DNA of 21,899 bases from an uncultured Sphingomonadaceae bacterium (lineage in GTDB: Bacteria; Pseudomonadota; Alphaproteobacteria; Sphingomonadales; Sphingomonadaceae): positions 1-21,899 of the forward strand of contig CAMLGC010000042.1 of the NCBI GenBank assembly GCA_946479505.1, given 5' to 3'. This document shows, in pieces, positions 8,201-15,505 of the stretch; within the stretch, counting starts at the first letter, position 1; the number at the start of each line of letters is the position of its first letter. Made by a program: the position numbers and the translations under genes. Under the pieces are notes generated by a model that ran no database searches, was not told where the DNA came from, and was given only the letters and a program-made list of their open reading frames with translations.

Positions 8201-9222
8201 ACGGCGAGACCGAAGAGCGTCTCGCGGCGATCTGGCGCGAGCTGTTGCGCATCGACCGGGTGAGCCGAAACGACAGCTTTTTCGAACTCGGCGGGCATTC
8301 GCTGCTGGTCGCGCGGTTGCTCGTCCGGATCGAACAGCAATGGAAACGCCGGCTCGGCATGGCCGAATTCTTCCGTGCGGCCACGCTCCGCGAACTCGCT
8401 TCCCGCATCGACAGCGGCGTGATTGCGGATCTCGGCGAGCTCGTGCCGCTGCAGCCGCTGGGCAACGGTGTGCCGCTGCTGTGGATCGACGGCGGCCTGG
8501 CCTTCCGGCCGCTCGCCCACGCCCTGGGCACCGACCGGCCGTTTCTCGGCCTGCCGCTCGGCCCAATCATCGAGCAAGAACTCCGCACCGGCGTGCGCTT
8601 CGAGGAACTTGCCGCGGCCGTCGTGGCGGTCATCCGCAAACGCCAGCCGCAGGGGCCCTATCTGATCGGCGGCTGGTGTACCAACGGTATCCTTGCATAC
8701 GAAGTCGCGCGGCAGCTCCGCGCGGCAGGGGAGCAGGTGCCGCTGCTTGCGCTCGGTCATTCGACGAACCCGGTGGCCTTTCAGCGGATCACCACCGCGC
8801 AGATGCGGCTGAGCAAGATGCGCTATCACATGAAAGTGTGGGGCAACCTGCCGTTCGGCGAGCGGCTGGGCTATGCGTTCGATCGCGCACGCGGCGTATT
8901 GGAGGATGTCGGCATTTCCGAACCCGACGTGGCCGACCATCGGTATCGCACCAATGCGGCCGCGCTGGAAAACGCCGCCTATGGCTACACGCCGGGCCCC
9001 TATGAGGGCGCGGTCGCCTTGTTCCAGCCGCAAGAGCGGCTCGACGTCCTGGATACGGTGCCGGGCTGGTCCGAAGTCGTCACGGGGCCGCTCGAAGCCT
9101 ATGATATTCCCGGATCACACGGAACGATGGTCGAGCCGCCCAACGTTGCCATCTTTGCCGCGCGCCTGCGGGAAGCGATCGACCGCGCGTGCCCCGCCAC
9201 GCCGACCGCGGCTGCCGCCTGA
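5218..9222 (+). CDS. Nonribosomal peptide synthetase, C-A-T-TE termination module (predicted Gly-like)
   Basis: 1334 residues from GTG 5218. The N-terminal helix SDSKRQLLEKMMRGG is followed by a condensation domain (about 40-470) with RHEAWRTAF and the active-site HHIIFDG (His174, Asp178). An adenylation domain (about 500-980) has YTSGSTGNPKG, SFDIAALE (D689), NMYGPTE, YRTGDL and NGKID. A carrier domain follows with LGGHSL (Ser1028), then an alpha/beta-hydrolase thioesterase (about 1075-1334). The specificity residues read D-I-L-Q-L-G-M-I-W-K, close to glycine codes of the DILQLGLIW type; this substrate call is less certain than the Leu call. No epimerisation or methylation domain is present. 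The thioesterase elbow is GGWCTNG with Cys1154 in place of Ser. The likely catalytic His is 1301 in GSHGTM. The stretch after the next strand reads LGHSTNP (His1181), where an Asp is usual. The role inferred is to join Leu to the second residue and release the product by hydrolysis or cyclisation. It is translationally coupled to the P450. Confidence 0.95.
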   Translation: MNAQAALSDSKRQLLEKMMRGGGERADKPAPIAPRAANAAIPLSADQRQVWLHAIMAPDMPLYNESITIHRFGSFDRGAMERSVNEILRRHEAWRTAFVEQDGELVQRVREHRDIVLPFDDVSALPEDERDAAALRIGSDDARCAIDLSDAPLFRARIVRLADDNHRLYFTLHHIIFDGVSIYRVIVPELAALYDAFARGVPSPLPAPALQYGDYTVWQQEHLKSPTIQRQIDYWCRTLADAPPKLELVGDRARPARPTHAGSMETFLIPLDLTEALKRVSRCEGVTLYMTLLAAYHAMLHRYSGEEDIIVGGVTDLRRRPELERVVGYFLNTIALRAKPRGDLPFRDFLLEVRDSVLGALGASEAPFDEVVRALDVRRDPGTHPLFNCLFSIEPPVEPFADGWDLTQMDVVVGGAKFDLYLELDERPDGMIGRFLYSTELFDPATIRRMIGHWLTILGAVAEDTVCLLRDLPLLGEDESRQLLVEWNQTTRPAEPLLPPAAIRAQARCRPDAVAVRFGGQRVSYAELDARADAIAASLCAAGIERGALVAICLDRSPDMVAALLGVHRAGAAYLPLDPDFPAARLDYIVRDAGAAALLTEARLAETLPGCTLPRILIDDISDAAVAVPEPTMGADDLAYVLYTSGSTGNPKGVEISQGALANLLNAMRDRPDFGAEDALLAVTTLSFDIAALELFLPLMTGGELILAPRSVASDPRQLAELIAETRPSMMQATPATWRALVEAGWPGAPALRILCGGEAFPRDLAEDLLVRAHEVWNMYGPTETTIWSTVERVAHGEGPVPIGRPIANTTIHILDRYGNAAPIGVVGELFIGGAGLAQGYRNRPDLTAERFVETRTAPGVRLYRTGDLARYRADGTILCLGRVDNDEKIRGYRVAVEEIEGALLQHADVAAAAVRSWPDASGERALAAYFVVRGDASPRRAELREHLARTLPDYMIPSHFELLPALPMTPNGKIDRASLPRPGANTVAAIERLHGETEERLAAIWRELLRIDRVSRNDSFFELGGHSLLVARLLVRIEQQWKRRLGMAEFFRAATLRELASRIDSGVIADLGELVPLQPLGNGVPLLWIDGGLAFRPLAHALGTDRPFLGLPLGPIIEQELRTGVRFEELAAAVVAVIRKRQPQGPYLIGGWCTNGILAYEVARQLRAAGEQVPLLALGHSTNPVAFQRITTAQMRLSKMRYHMKVWGNLPFGERLGYAFDRARGVLEDVGISEPDVADHRYRTNAAALENAAYGYTPGPYEGAVALFQPQERLDVLDTVPGWSEVVTGPLEAYDIPGSHGTMVEPPNVAIFAARLREAIDRACPATPTAAAA

Positions 9223-9237
9223 CGGGCGGCCGGGCAC

Positions 9238-9930
9238 ATGCCGATAAAAAGCGCGATGCCGGCCGTTCCGGTCGATGGGGTGGAGGTGGCGCTGTTCGAC
9301 CTCGACGTCGGCCCGGCGCAACGCACGACATATCGATCCTATCTCGATGGCGACGAGCGTGCCCGCGCCGCACGTTTTCATCACGACCGCGACCGCAATC
9401 GCTTCGTCGCGAGGCGCGGTCAGCTCCGTGCTCTGCTCGCGTACCAACTCGGCCAAGCGCCGGGTGAGGTGCGCATTCGCGTCGATGCTCACGGCAAGCC
9501 GTTTCTCCCTGACCATCCGGACGTGCGCTTCAATCTCACGCATTCGCACGGCCTCGCCCTGTGCGCGATCGGCCGCGACGTCGCCGTGGGCTGCGACATC
9601 GAATGGCGTGATCCTGCGCTTGCCTGCCGCGATGTTGCCGACCGGCTGTTCGCCTCCACTGAGCGTGCTGCGCTGGCGGCGCTGCCCGAGGCATCCTGGA
9701 TCGAGGGCTTCTTCAACTGCTGGACGCGCAAGGAAGCCTATGTGAAGGCGCTTGGCCTCGGCCTCTCTTATCCGCTCGACGCCTTCAGCGTGTCGGTCGC
9801 CCCCGGCGAAATCGCTCGGCTGGTCGACGCAATTCCTGGCTGGTCGCTGACCTCTTTCGAACCGGCGCCAGGCTATCAGGCCGCCCTGGTCATCGGAAAC
9901 AGGGCCGAGTTGCGCCTTTCGGCGGCGTAA
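9238..9930 (+). CDS. 4'-phosphopantetheinyl transferase, Sfp type
   Basis: 230 residues, starting 15 bases after the synthetase stop. It transfers phosphopantetheine from CoA to the serine of carrier domains, here most simply Ser571 of the A-T protein and Ser1028 of the C-A-T-TE protein. The signature residues are visible: NLTHSHG (substrate/CoA side), the magnesium-binding VGCDIEW (Asp120, Glu122), and WTRKEAYVKALG with Trp162, Lys165 and Glu166. Length and arrangement fit the Sfp/EntD group rather than the short AcpS group. Its position as last gene of the operon suggests a dedicated activating enzyme. The start is not marked by a strong ribosome binding site, and downstream in-frame ATG codons (for example the one giving MPAVPVDG) are possible. 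Confidence 0.95.
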   Translation: MPIKSAMPAVPVDGVEVALFDLDVGPAQRTTYRSYLDGDERARAARFHHDRDRNRFVARRGQLRALLAYQLGQAPGEVRIRVDAHGKPFLPDHPDVRFNLTHSHGLALCAIGRDVAVGCDIEWRDPALACRDVADRLFASTERAALAALPEASWIEGFFNCWTRKEAYVKALGLGLSYPLDAFSVSVAPGEIARLVDAIPGWSLTSFEPAPGYQAALVIGNRAELRLSAA

Positions 9931-9939
9931 TTGCCCGAC

Positions 9940-10065
9940 CTACTGCATCCGTCCGCGCGCCACCGTGAGCGCCTCATGCAGCGCTGCGGGCGCGAACACG
10001 AACAGCAGGCCGACACAGACGCCGACGCCGGCGCGACGAGCAGCGTAAGCCGACCTGGGCCGCAT
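9940..10065 (-). CDS. possible 41-residue membrane peptide
   Basis: In the gap between the convergent transferase and lipoprotein genes, the - strand encodes MRPRSAYAARR, then a hydrophobic stretch AGVGVCVGLLFVFAPAAL, then a short polar tail ending in MQ and TAG. The positive-inside charge pattern before a single helix is typical of a small membrane protein. No well-spaced ribosome binding site is visible, and it could be a chance frame or the end of a decayed gene. I do not recognise it. Confidence 0.2.
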   Translation of the reverse strand: MRPRSAYAARRAGVGVCVGLLFVFAPAALHEALTVARGRMQ

Positions 10066-10150
10066 CACAGCCGACGCTTTGGCTCCAGGCCCGCCTCACG
10101 CGGGTCGGCCGCCGTTCCGCCGGTGGAACTCCGGCTGACGGGCGGCGGGA

Positions 10151-11083
10151 TCAAGGGGCGCAATCGGAGCAAACGCGGCCGGTCCAGACGCCTGAAGATA
10201 TAACCCACTCCTGGGTATAAGGATTGAGCACCGGCCCGCGCCAGGCGATCGCGATCTCGTCGCCGTTCGGACCCATGAAACGGCCCCGCAGCTCCCCTTT
10301 GGCGGGGGCGTTCGGCACGGTGAACGAGGCGGTGAAGGTTACGTCTCCCCGCATGTAGTTCATCTGGTCGAGGTCATATTGGATCGGCGGATAGGGGCCC
10401 CAATCATCGACCCAGGCGAGCCGCGCGTAACCCGAAAAGGTGGCCGATCCGAAGTCGAACATGAGCAACGACTCTCCGCCTTGCGTCAGATATGTCCGGT
10501 CGCCCGACTGCGGCAGGTCCGCGCCGCGCGTCTGCCGGCCGAACGCGGCGAACCCGCTCTGGATTCCCGTCATCCCGGCCTCGCGGTTCCAGAAAAGCGT
10601 TCCCGTGGCTTCATAGGGCGGGTCGACGATGCGCCCGTCGTCCAGAACGATCGAAACCGGCAAGATCGATCCGTTGGCCGCTATGAGGTTGAAGGCCGCG
10701 TTGTTCTGGCTTCCCGGAAAAGTGTATGCCAGTCGTCCGCTTCCCACGTCCGGCAGGGTCAACTCGTACGTGCCCGCTGAAGCCGACCAGCTCAAATCCA
10801 CAAGACCCGGCGTAAGCTCCTGTGGCTCGTCCGAGCCGGCCGCGTAAACCCATCCGAGCATGACGAATTGCTCGGTGGTCGCCAGCCCGAAGGGGGCGGG
10901 AGGGGTAGTCGCGGCTGGTGTTGGCGTCGCCGTGGGTGTGGGCGTCGGGCCGGGCATCGGGCCAGGCGTGGCGACCACGCCGGTTTTTCCTCCCGTGGAT
11001 CCGTTTCCACCGCCGCAGTTCGCCAGGACGACTGCGATCGCGAGGCCGGAGATTTTTCCCCAGCGGATAGGGTGCGCGTTCAT
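10151..11083 (-). CDS. Surface lipoprotein with TbpB-like C-terminal domain
   Basis: 310 residues. The N-terminus has two basic residues, a hydrophobic segment and a lipobox-like LANC with the lipidated Cys at 23, followed by GGGNGSTGG, the glycine-rich tether usual for these proteins. Asn at the position before Cys is unusual. A Pro/Thr linker spans about 40-64. The C-terminal part is rich in beta structure and carries ELRGRFMGPNGDEIAIAWRG, the pattern of the beta-barrel repeat in transferrin-binding-protein-B-like lipoproteins (GxFxGPxGxExxG). Two cysteines (305, 308) lie at the very end. Such lipoproteins are often exported to the cell surface by Slam proteins; no Slam or TonB receptor gene is within view, so the ligand is unknown. 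An upstream in-frame ATG at 11089 is too close to the ribosome binding site, so 11083 is preferred. Confidence 0.8.
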   Translation of the reverse strand: MNAHPIRWGKISGLAIAVVLANCGGGNGSTGGKTGVVATPGPMPGPTPTPTATPTPAATTPPAPFGLATTEQFVMLGWVYAAGSDEPQELTPGLVDLSWSASAGTYELTLPDVGSGRLAYTFPGSQNNAAFNLIAANGSILPVSIVLDDGRIVDPPYEATGTLFWNREAGMTGIQSGFAAFGRQTRGADLPQSGDRTYLTQGGESLLMFDFGSATFSGYARLAWVDDWGPYPPIQYDLDQMNYMRGDVTFTASFTVPNAPAKGELRGRFMGPNGDEIAIAWRGPVLNPYTQEWVISSGVWTGRVCSDCAP

Positions 11084-11089
11084 CGACAT

Positions 11090-11099
11090 CCTCCTCCTC
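11090..11099 (-). promoter_or_regulatory. strong ribosome binding site of the lipoprotein gene
   Basis: The - strand reads GAGGAGGAGG, directly before ATG 11089 and six bases before ATG 11083. The spacing favours 11083 as the start. The remaining gap to the upstream ATPase gene (to 11298) contains no clear terminator that I can see. Confidence 0.7.
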
Positions 11100-11298
11100 G
11101 TTTGCACGTTATCGGGAGCATGCCGGCGTCCACCGGGCGGAGCCATGATGGGGGGCCGATGAAAACCTGATTTTTGCGAAAGCCGAACCCGGTCGTCCGG
11201 TCACTATCTTCGCCAGTTGGGGCGAATCGAGAAATGGGGGGGGCTGCGCACAAGGACCGCCGTCGGCCTACCGTGCCTCCGGAATGCAACTCCCTTCG

Positions 11299-12891
11299 CT
11301 ATCGCCCCCTGAACAGTCCACCGAGGATGCCGCGGACGATGCTCGCGCCGACACCGCGCGAGCTGCCGAACACTGCCTTGGAGACCTGGTTGGCGACCTG
11401 ACGGCCGACCGCCGAAGACGCCGAGCGGGTGGCGGAGGTCATGGCGCGGTTCCAGGGGGAGTTGCGCGCCTCGCGCTCGGCGGCGAGGCGGGCGCGTTCG
11501 GCGTCCTTGGCGGCGCGCGCTTCCTCCTTGGCGCGGACGGCGGCAGCCTTTTCGGCCTCATCCTGCGCCTTGACCTCGACGGCGGCGGCCGCGGCTTCAT
11601 CGGCCTTCGCTTTCAGGAGTTCCTCGGCGGACTCGCGATCGATTGCCGTATCGTATTTGGCGCCGATCGCGTCGGTCTGGATCAGCACGGCGCGCTCGAC
11701 GGGCGTCACCGGACCGACGCGGCTTCTCGGCGGCTTGACGAGCGTGCGCTCGACCGGCGCGGGGGCGCCGTCGGGCTGGAGCAGCGAGACGAGCGCCTCG
11801 CCGACCTTGAGTTCGGTGATTGCGGTTGCGACATCGACGTCGGGATTGGCGCGAAAGGTTTCGGCGGCCGCCTTTACCGCCGCCTGATCGCGCGGGGTGA
11901 AGGCGCGCAGCGCATGCTGGATACGGTTACCGAGCTGGCCCGCGACCTTGTCGGGAATGTCGACCGGGTTCTGGGTGATGAAATAGACGCCGACGCCCTT
12001 CGATCGGATGAGGCGGACGACCCGCTCGATCTTGTCGAGCAAGGCGTCGGGAGCGTCCTCGAACAGCAGGTGCGCCTCGTCGAAGAAGAAGGCGAGGACG
12101 GGCTTGTCGGGATCGCCGATCTCCGGAAGCTGCTCGAACAGCTCGCTCAGCAGCCAGAGGAGGAAGGTGGCGTAGAGCTTTGGGCTCGCCATCAACTTGT
12201 CGGCGGCAAGGATGTTGACGATGCCGCGGCCCTTGTCGTCGCGCGCGCCGAAATCGCTCATCGTCAGCGCGGGCTCGCCGAAGAAATGCTCGGCTCCTTG
12301 CGAGCGGAGCTGGAGCACGGAGCGCTGGATCGCGCCCACGGACTGTTTGGAGACGTTGCCGTAGGTGGTGGTCAGGTCGTCGGCCCGCTCGCCGCACGCG
12401 ACGAGCATCGCCTGGAGGTCGTCGAGGTCGAGCAGCAGCAGCTTCTCCTCGTCGGCGACGGTGAAGGCGATCGTCAGCACGCCCTCCTGCACCTCGTTCA
12501 AATCCATCAGCCGCGCGAGCAGCAGCGGCCCCATTTCGGAGACGGTGGTGCGGATCGGATGGCCCTGCTCGCCGAACAGGTCCCAGAACTGGACGGGCGT
12601 GTCGGCGTAGGACCAGTCGGCATAGCCGATCTCCTTCGCGCGGGCGGCGAACGGCTCGTGCGTCCTCGCGGTGGGGGAGCCGGCCATCGCGAGGCCCGAC
12701 AGATCGCCCTTCACGTCGGCGACGAAGCAGGGGACTCCGGCGGCCGAGAGCCCCTCGATGATGCCCTGGAGCGTCACCGTCTTGCCGGTGCCGGTTGCGC
12801 CCGCGATGAGGCCGTGGCGGTTGGCGCGCGCGAGTTCGAGCGTCTGTGCGGTGCCGTCGGCTGCCGTGCCGATGAAGATGCCGTTACCCAT
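11299..12891 (-). CDS. HerA-like / DUF853 (YjgR-type) ATPase
   Basis: 530 residues with the start marked by GGGAGG seven bases upstream. The Walker A motif is GATGTGKT (31-38) and the Walker B segment is [13 protein letters not shown] (about 265-277), with YFITQNP near 303-309 as the sensor region. The overall sequence ([10 protein letters not shown] at the start, [13 protein letters not shown] near 56-69) is that of the DUF853 family, related to the HerA/FtsK motor ATPases. Its cellular role is not well established. After about residue 420 an Ala/Glu/Lys-rich stretch (to about 480) looks like a coiled coil, ending in a glycine- and arginine-rich tail. It lies downstream of the protease gene but is separated from it by a good terminator, so it probably has its own promoter. 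Confidence 0.92.
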   Translation of the reverse strand: MGNGIFIGTAADGTAQTLELARANRHGLIAGATGTGKTVTLQGIIEGLSAAGVPCFVADVKGDLSGLAMAGSPTARTHEPFAARAKEIGYADWSYADTPVQFWDLFGEQGHPIRTTVSEMGPLLLARLMDLNEVQEGVLTIAFTVADEEKLLLLDLDDLQAMLVACGERADDLTTTYGNVSKQSVGAIQRSVLQLRSQGAEHFFGEPALTMSDFGARDDKGRGIVNILAADKLMASPKLYATFLLWLLSELFEQLPEIGDPDKPVLAFFFDEAHLLFEDAPDALLDKIERVVRLIRSKGVGVYFITQNPVDIPDKVAGQLGNRIQHALRAFTPRDQAAVKAAAETFRANPDVDVATAITELKVGEALVSLLQPDGAPAPVERTLVKPPRSRVGPVTPVERAVLIQTDAIGAKYDTAIDRESAEELLKAKADEAAAAAVEVKAQDEAEKAAAVRAKEEARAAKDAERARLAAEREARNSPWNRAMTSATRSASSAVGRQVANQVSKAVFGSSRGVGASIVRGILGGLFRGR

Positions 12892-12951
12892 GCCGAGCCC
12901 TCCCGCCAGATCGCCCTGCTATCGCGCGAAGCCGCGCAGGGCGGAAGCCCC

Positions 12952-12991
12952 AACGAAAACCGCCGCCGGATCGTGAGACCCAGCGGCGGCG
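12952..12991 (-). terminator. Rho-independent terminator after the Do-type protease gene
   Basis: On the - strand CGCCGCCG, a 15-base loop and CGGCGGCG form a perfect 8-bp GC stem, followed by GTTTTCGTT. It begins 24 bases after the stop of the protease gene and ends before the ATPase gene, so it should separate the two transcripts. Confidence 0.7.
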
Positions 12992-13015
12992 TTCGGCGTC
13001 GTCGGTGCGATCCGA

Positions 13016-14539
13016 TCAGTCTTTGATTTCGATCGGCACGAAGGCGCCAGGATTGTGACCCCGCTGGACGTAAAGCAGCACTTGAGCGCGCTTTTGACGC
13101 TTGGCGGCGTCGACGGCAGTGGCGAGATCCTTCGGAGTGGTGACCTGCGCGCCATTGGCCGAAATGATCACATCGCCGCGCCGGAGCTTCTGCCCGGCGT
13201 CGCTTGACGGATCGACCGCTGTCACAACGAGCCCACGGGTTGAATCGTCGACGCCGATCTGGCGCGCGATTGTCGGCGTGATCGGAATCGTGGCGACGCC
13301 GATCGCGTCGGCGGTCGACTGTTCGGTCGGGCCCGCATCCTCATCCGGCAGACCTGGCGTGGCGTCCGGATCGAAGCCGGCCAGTTCCTCCTCCGAAGGC
13401 CGAGTCGCCATTGTCGCCGTCAGGTTCGTTTGCTTGCCGTTGCGGATGATCTCGAACGGCACGCGGGTGCCGGGCTCGAGGTTCGCCACGAGGTAGCTCA
13501 ACGACTGATCGGGAGTGACATCCTGGCCGTTGACCCGGACCACTACGTCGCCGACCTTGAACCCCGCCTTGTCCGCGGCGGTGCCCGGTTCGACCGTGCG
13601 GATGATCTCGCCGTGATTCTTCGGCAGGCCGAGTGCCGCAGCCATGTCCTCGGTGAGCGGCTGGATGCCGACGCCAAGATAGCCGCGCTCGACCGTTCCG
13701 CCCTTCATCAGCGTCTCGACGATCGGCTTGGCCTCCTCGGCGGGGATTGCGAAACCGATGCCGACATTGCCGCCGCTGGGCGAAAGGATCTGCGAGTTGA
13801 TGCCGATCACGTTCCCTTGCATATCGAACATCGGACCGCCCGAATTGCCGCGGTTGATCGAGGCGTCGGTCTGGATGAAGTGATCGTAGCCGCCCAGATC
13901 GGTGGTGCGGTGGACCGCCGAAATGATCCCCGCCGTCACCGACGAGCCGATCCCGAACGGGTTGCCGATCGCGATGACCCAATCGCCCACGCGTGCGTCC
14001 CCGGAATTGCCGAACTTGACATAGGGCAGGTCGGTCGCATCGATCTTGAGCACCGCGAGGTCCGACTTGGCGTCGCGGCCGATAACGCGCGCCTTGTATT
14101 CCTTGCGGTCGGTGAGCGTGACGGTGATCGAATCGACGGTCGCGCCCTGCATTCCCGGCGCGATCACATGGTTGTTGGTGACGACATAGCCGTCAGCCGA
14201 AATGAGAAAGCCCGATCCGAGCGATTCGCCCTCACGCGTGACGGGCTGGCCGCCGCTGCCGCCGCCGAACTGCTGAAAGAAATTCTCGAACGGCGTGCCC
14301 GCGAAGGGGTTCTGCTGCTGGATCTTGATGTGCTGCGTGGTCGAGATGTTGACCACCGCCGGCTGGAGCCGCGCGACCATGTCGGCAAAGCTCATCGGTG
14401 CGCCCGGACGCGGCGCCATCGAGCTGATCGCGCCGGGCTCGTTCTGCGCCTGCTGCGCGCCGAGCGGCTGCTGGAGCGTCATCGTCGCGGCCGCGCCGCC
14501 GAGGAGCAGGGCACCGGTTATCGCATATGCGTAGCGCAC
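13016..14539 (-). CDS. Periplasmic serine endopeptidase, Do (DegP/DegQ/MucD) family
   Basis: 507 residues from a GTG with GAGGA about ten bases upstream. An N-terminal signal segment (about 1-30) directs it to the periplasm. The trypsin-like domain has His124 in TNNHV, Asp160 in KSDLAVLK and Ser233 in NRGNSGGP. Two PDZ domains follow: the first starts around YLGVGIQPL and the second around VATIPITPTIARQIGV, the latter after an acidic linker (PSEEELAGFDPDATPGLPDEDAGP). The protein degrades or holds misfolded envelope proteins. It lies downstream of hflK and hflC on the same strand with an 87-base gap, a common order in alphaproteobacteria. The gap contains the inverted repeat AATAAT...ATTATT (14571-14596), so an extra promoter or regulatory site there is possible. 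Confidence 0.96.
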   Translation of the reverse strand: MRYAYAITGALLLGGAAATMTLQQPLGAQQAQNEPGAISSMAPRPGAPMSFADMVARLQPAVVNISTTQHIKIQQQNPFAGTPFENFFQQFGGGSGGQPVTREGESLGSGFLISADGYVVTNNHVIAPGMQGATVDSITVTLTDRKEYKARVIGRDAKSDLAVLKIDATDLPYVKFGNSGDARVGDWVIAIGNPFGIGSSVTAGIISAVHRTTDLGGYDHFIQTDASINRGNSGGPMFDMQGNVIGINSQILSPSGGNVGIGFAIPAEEAKPIVETLMKGGTVERGYLGVGIQPLTEDMAAALGLPKNHGEIIRTVEPGTAADKAGFKVGDVVVRVNGQDVTPDQSLSYLVANLEPGTRVPFEIIRNGKQTNLTATMATRPSEEELAGFDPDATPGLPDEDAGPTEQSTADAIGVATIPITPTIARQIGVDDSTRGLVVTAVDPSSDAGQKLRRGDVIISANGAQVTTPKDLATAVDAAKRQKRAQVLLYVQRGHNPGAFVPIEIKD

Positions 14540-14626
14540 GTAGGGTTTTCCTCTTCCAGTGGGGATCGAAAATAATGGGCTTTCTGGCCGATTATTGCTG
14601 AACCTCGATTGAATATGAACGGATCG

Positions 14627-15505
14627 TCAGCGAGCACGCCCGGCGAATTGTTCCAGATATTTGCTGTCGGGCGACAGGATGACATCGGTCTTGTCGGACG
14701 GCGTGCCCGGATCGCCATCGTCGACGAAGGTCCGCTCGTAGGACTGCATCGCGCGATAGAAATCGTAGAATTGCGGATCCTTGCTGAAGCTCTCGGCGTA
14801 GATGCGCGAGGCGTTGGCGTCGGCCTCGGCGCGGATGATCTGCGCCTGCTTCTGGCCCTGCGCGCGGATCGTTGCGGCCTCCTGCTGGCGGGCGGACGCC
14901 ATGCGCTGCAACGCGCTGGTGAGCGGCGCGCCATCGGGCAGATCGGCGTGGCGGATGCGGACGTCGACGATATCGACGCCATATTGGCTGGCGACGCGCT
15001 GGAGCCCGGCCTGGATGTTGTCCATCACCTCGCCGCGCTCGGGGCTGAGCAATGCCGCGAAGGTCCGCTTGCCGAGCTCGCTCCTGAGCGCCGACCCGAG
15101 GATCGGCTGGAGCTGCTCGGCGACACGCTCCTCGGTCGACGACGTGCTTCCGGTCGCAACCACCGCCTTCAGTGGATCGACGATGCGGAAGCGCGCATAG
15201 GCATCGACCTCGAGCCGGAGCTGGTCGGTCGAGAGCACCTGCTGGTTGTCGAGATCGACGTCGAGCACGCGCTTGTCGACCCAGACGAGCTTGTCCATGA
15301 ACGGGACGCGCGCGATCAGCCCCGCGCCGGTGTTGCCGAACTGCTGGCCGGGCTTCCACGCATTGACGAGCGCAATCGGCTGCTCGAAGCGCAGGATGAC
15401 GGCCTGGCGCGTCTCGGGAACGATCGCGAAGGTACTCGCGACGACAATCAGCGCGAGGAGCGCGACGATGCCCGCGGTGACCGGGTTGCGGAACAGCTTG
15501 CTCAT
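14627..15505 (-). CDS. hflC: HflC, FtsH protease modulator
   Basis: 292 residues of the SPFH/band 7 family. A single membrane helix at about 8-28 leaves the rest on the periplasmic side, where HflC forms a cage with HflK around the FtsH protease and controls its access to membrane substrates. Typical stretches are VPETRQAVILRFEQP after the helix, the SPFH region through VDAYARFRIVDP, and an Ala/Glu/Gln-rich helix ASARQQEAATIRAQGQKQAQIIRAEADA. The ATG overlaps the hflK stop as ATGA, showing translational coupling. Confidence 0.96.
   Translation of the reverse strand: MSKLFRNPVTAGIVALLALIVVASTFAIVPETRQAVILRFEQPIALVNAWKPGQQFGNTGAGLIARVPFMDKLVWVDKRVLDVDLDNQQVLSTDQLRLEVDAYARFRIVDPLKAVVATGSTSSTEERVAEQLQPILGSALRSELGKRTFAALLSPERGEVMDNIQAGLQRVASQYGVDIVDVRIRHADLPDGAPLTSALQRMASARQQEAATIRAQGQKQAQIIRAEADANASRIYAESFSKDPQFYDFYRAMQSYERTFVDDGDPGTPSDKTDVILSPDSKYLEQFAGRAR

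Noticed and set aside
4846..9033. Very long open frame on the - strand opposite the second synthetase
   Set aside because: Its translation is rich in Arg, His and Gln with no motif, as expected for the antisense of a GC-rich gene; the + strand carries all NRPS motifs.
10090..10104. CCCGC-CTCAC-GCGGG hairpin as terminator of the NRPS operon
   Set aside because: The stem is short and no T run follows on either strand, so termination there is unsupported.
9931..10203. 90-residue + strand frame after the transferase gene, from a TTG
   Set aside because: Composition is random-looking, there is no ribosome binding site, and it overlaps the end of the lipoprotein gene.
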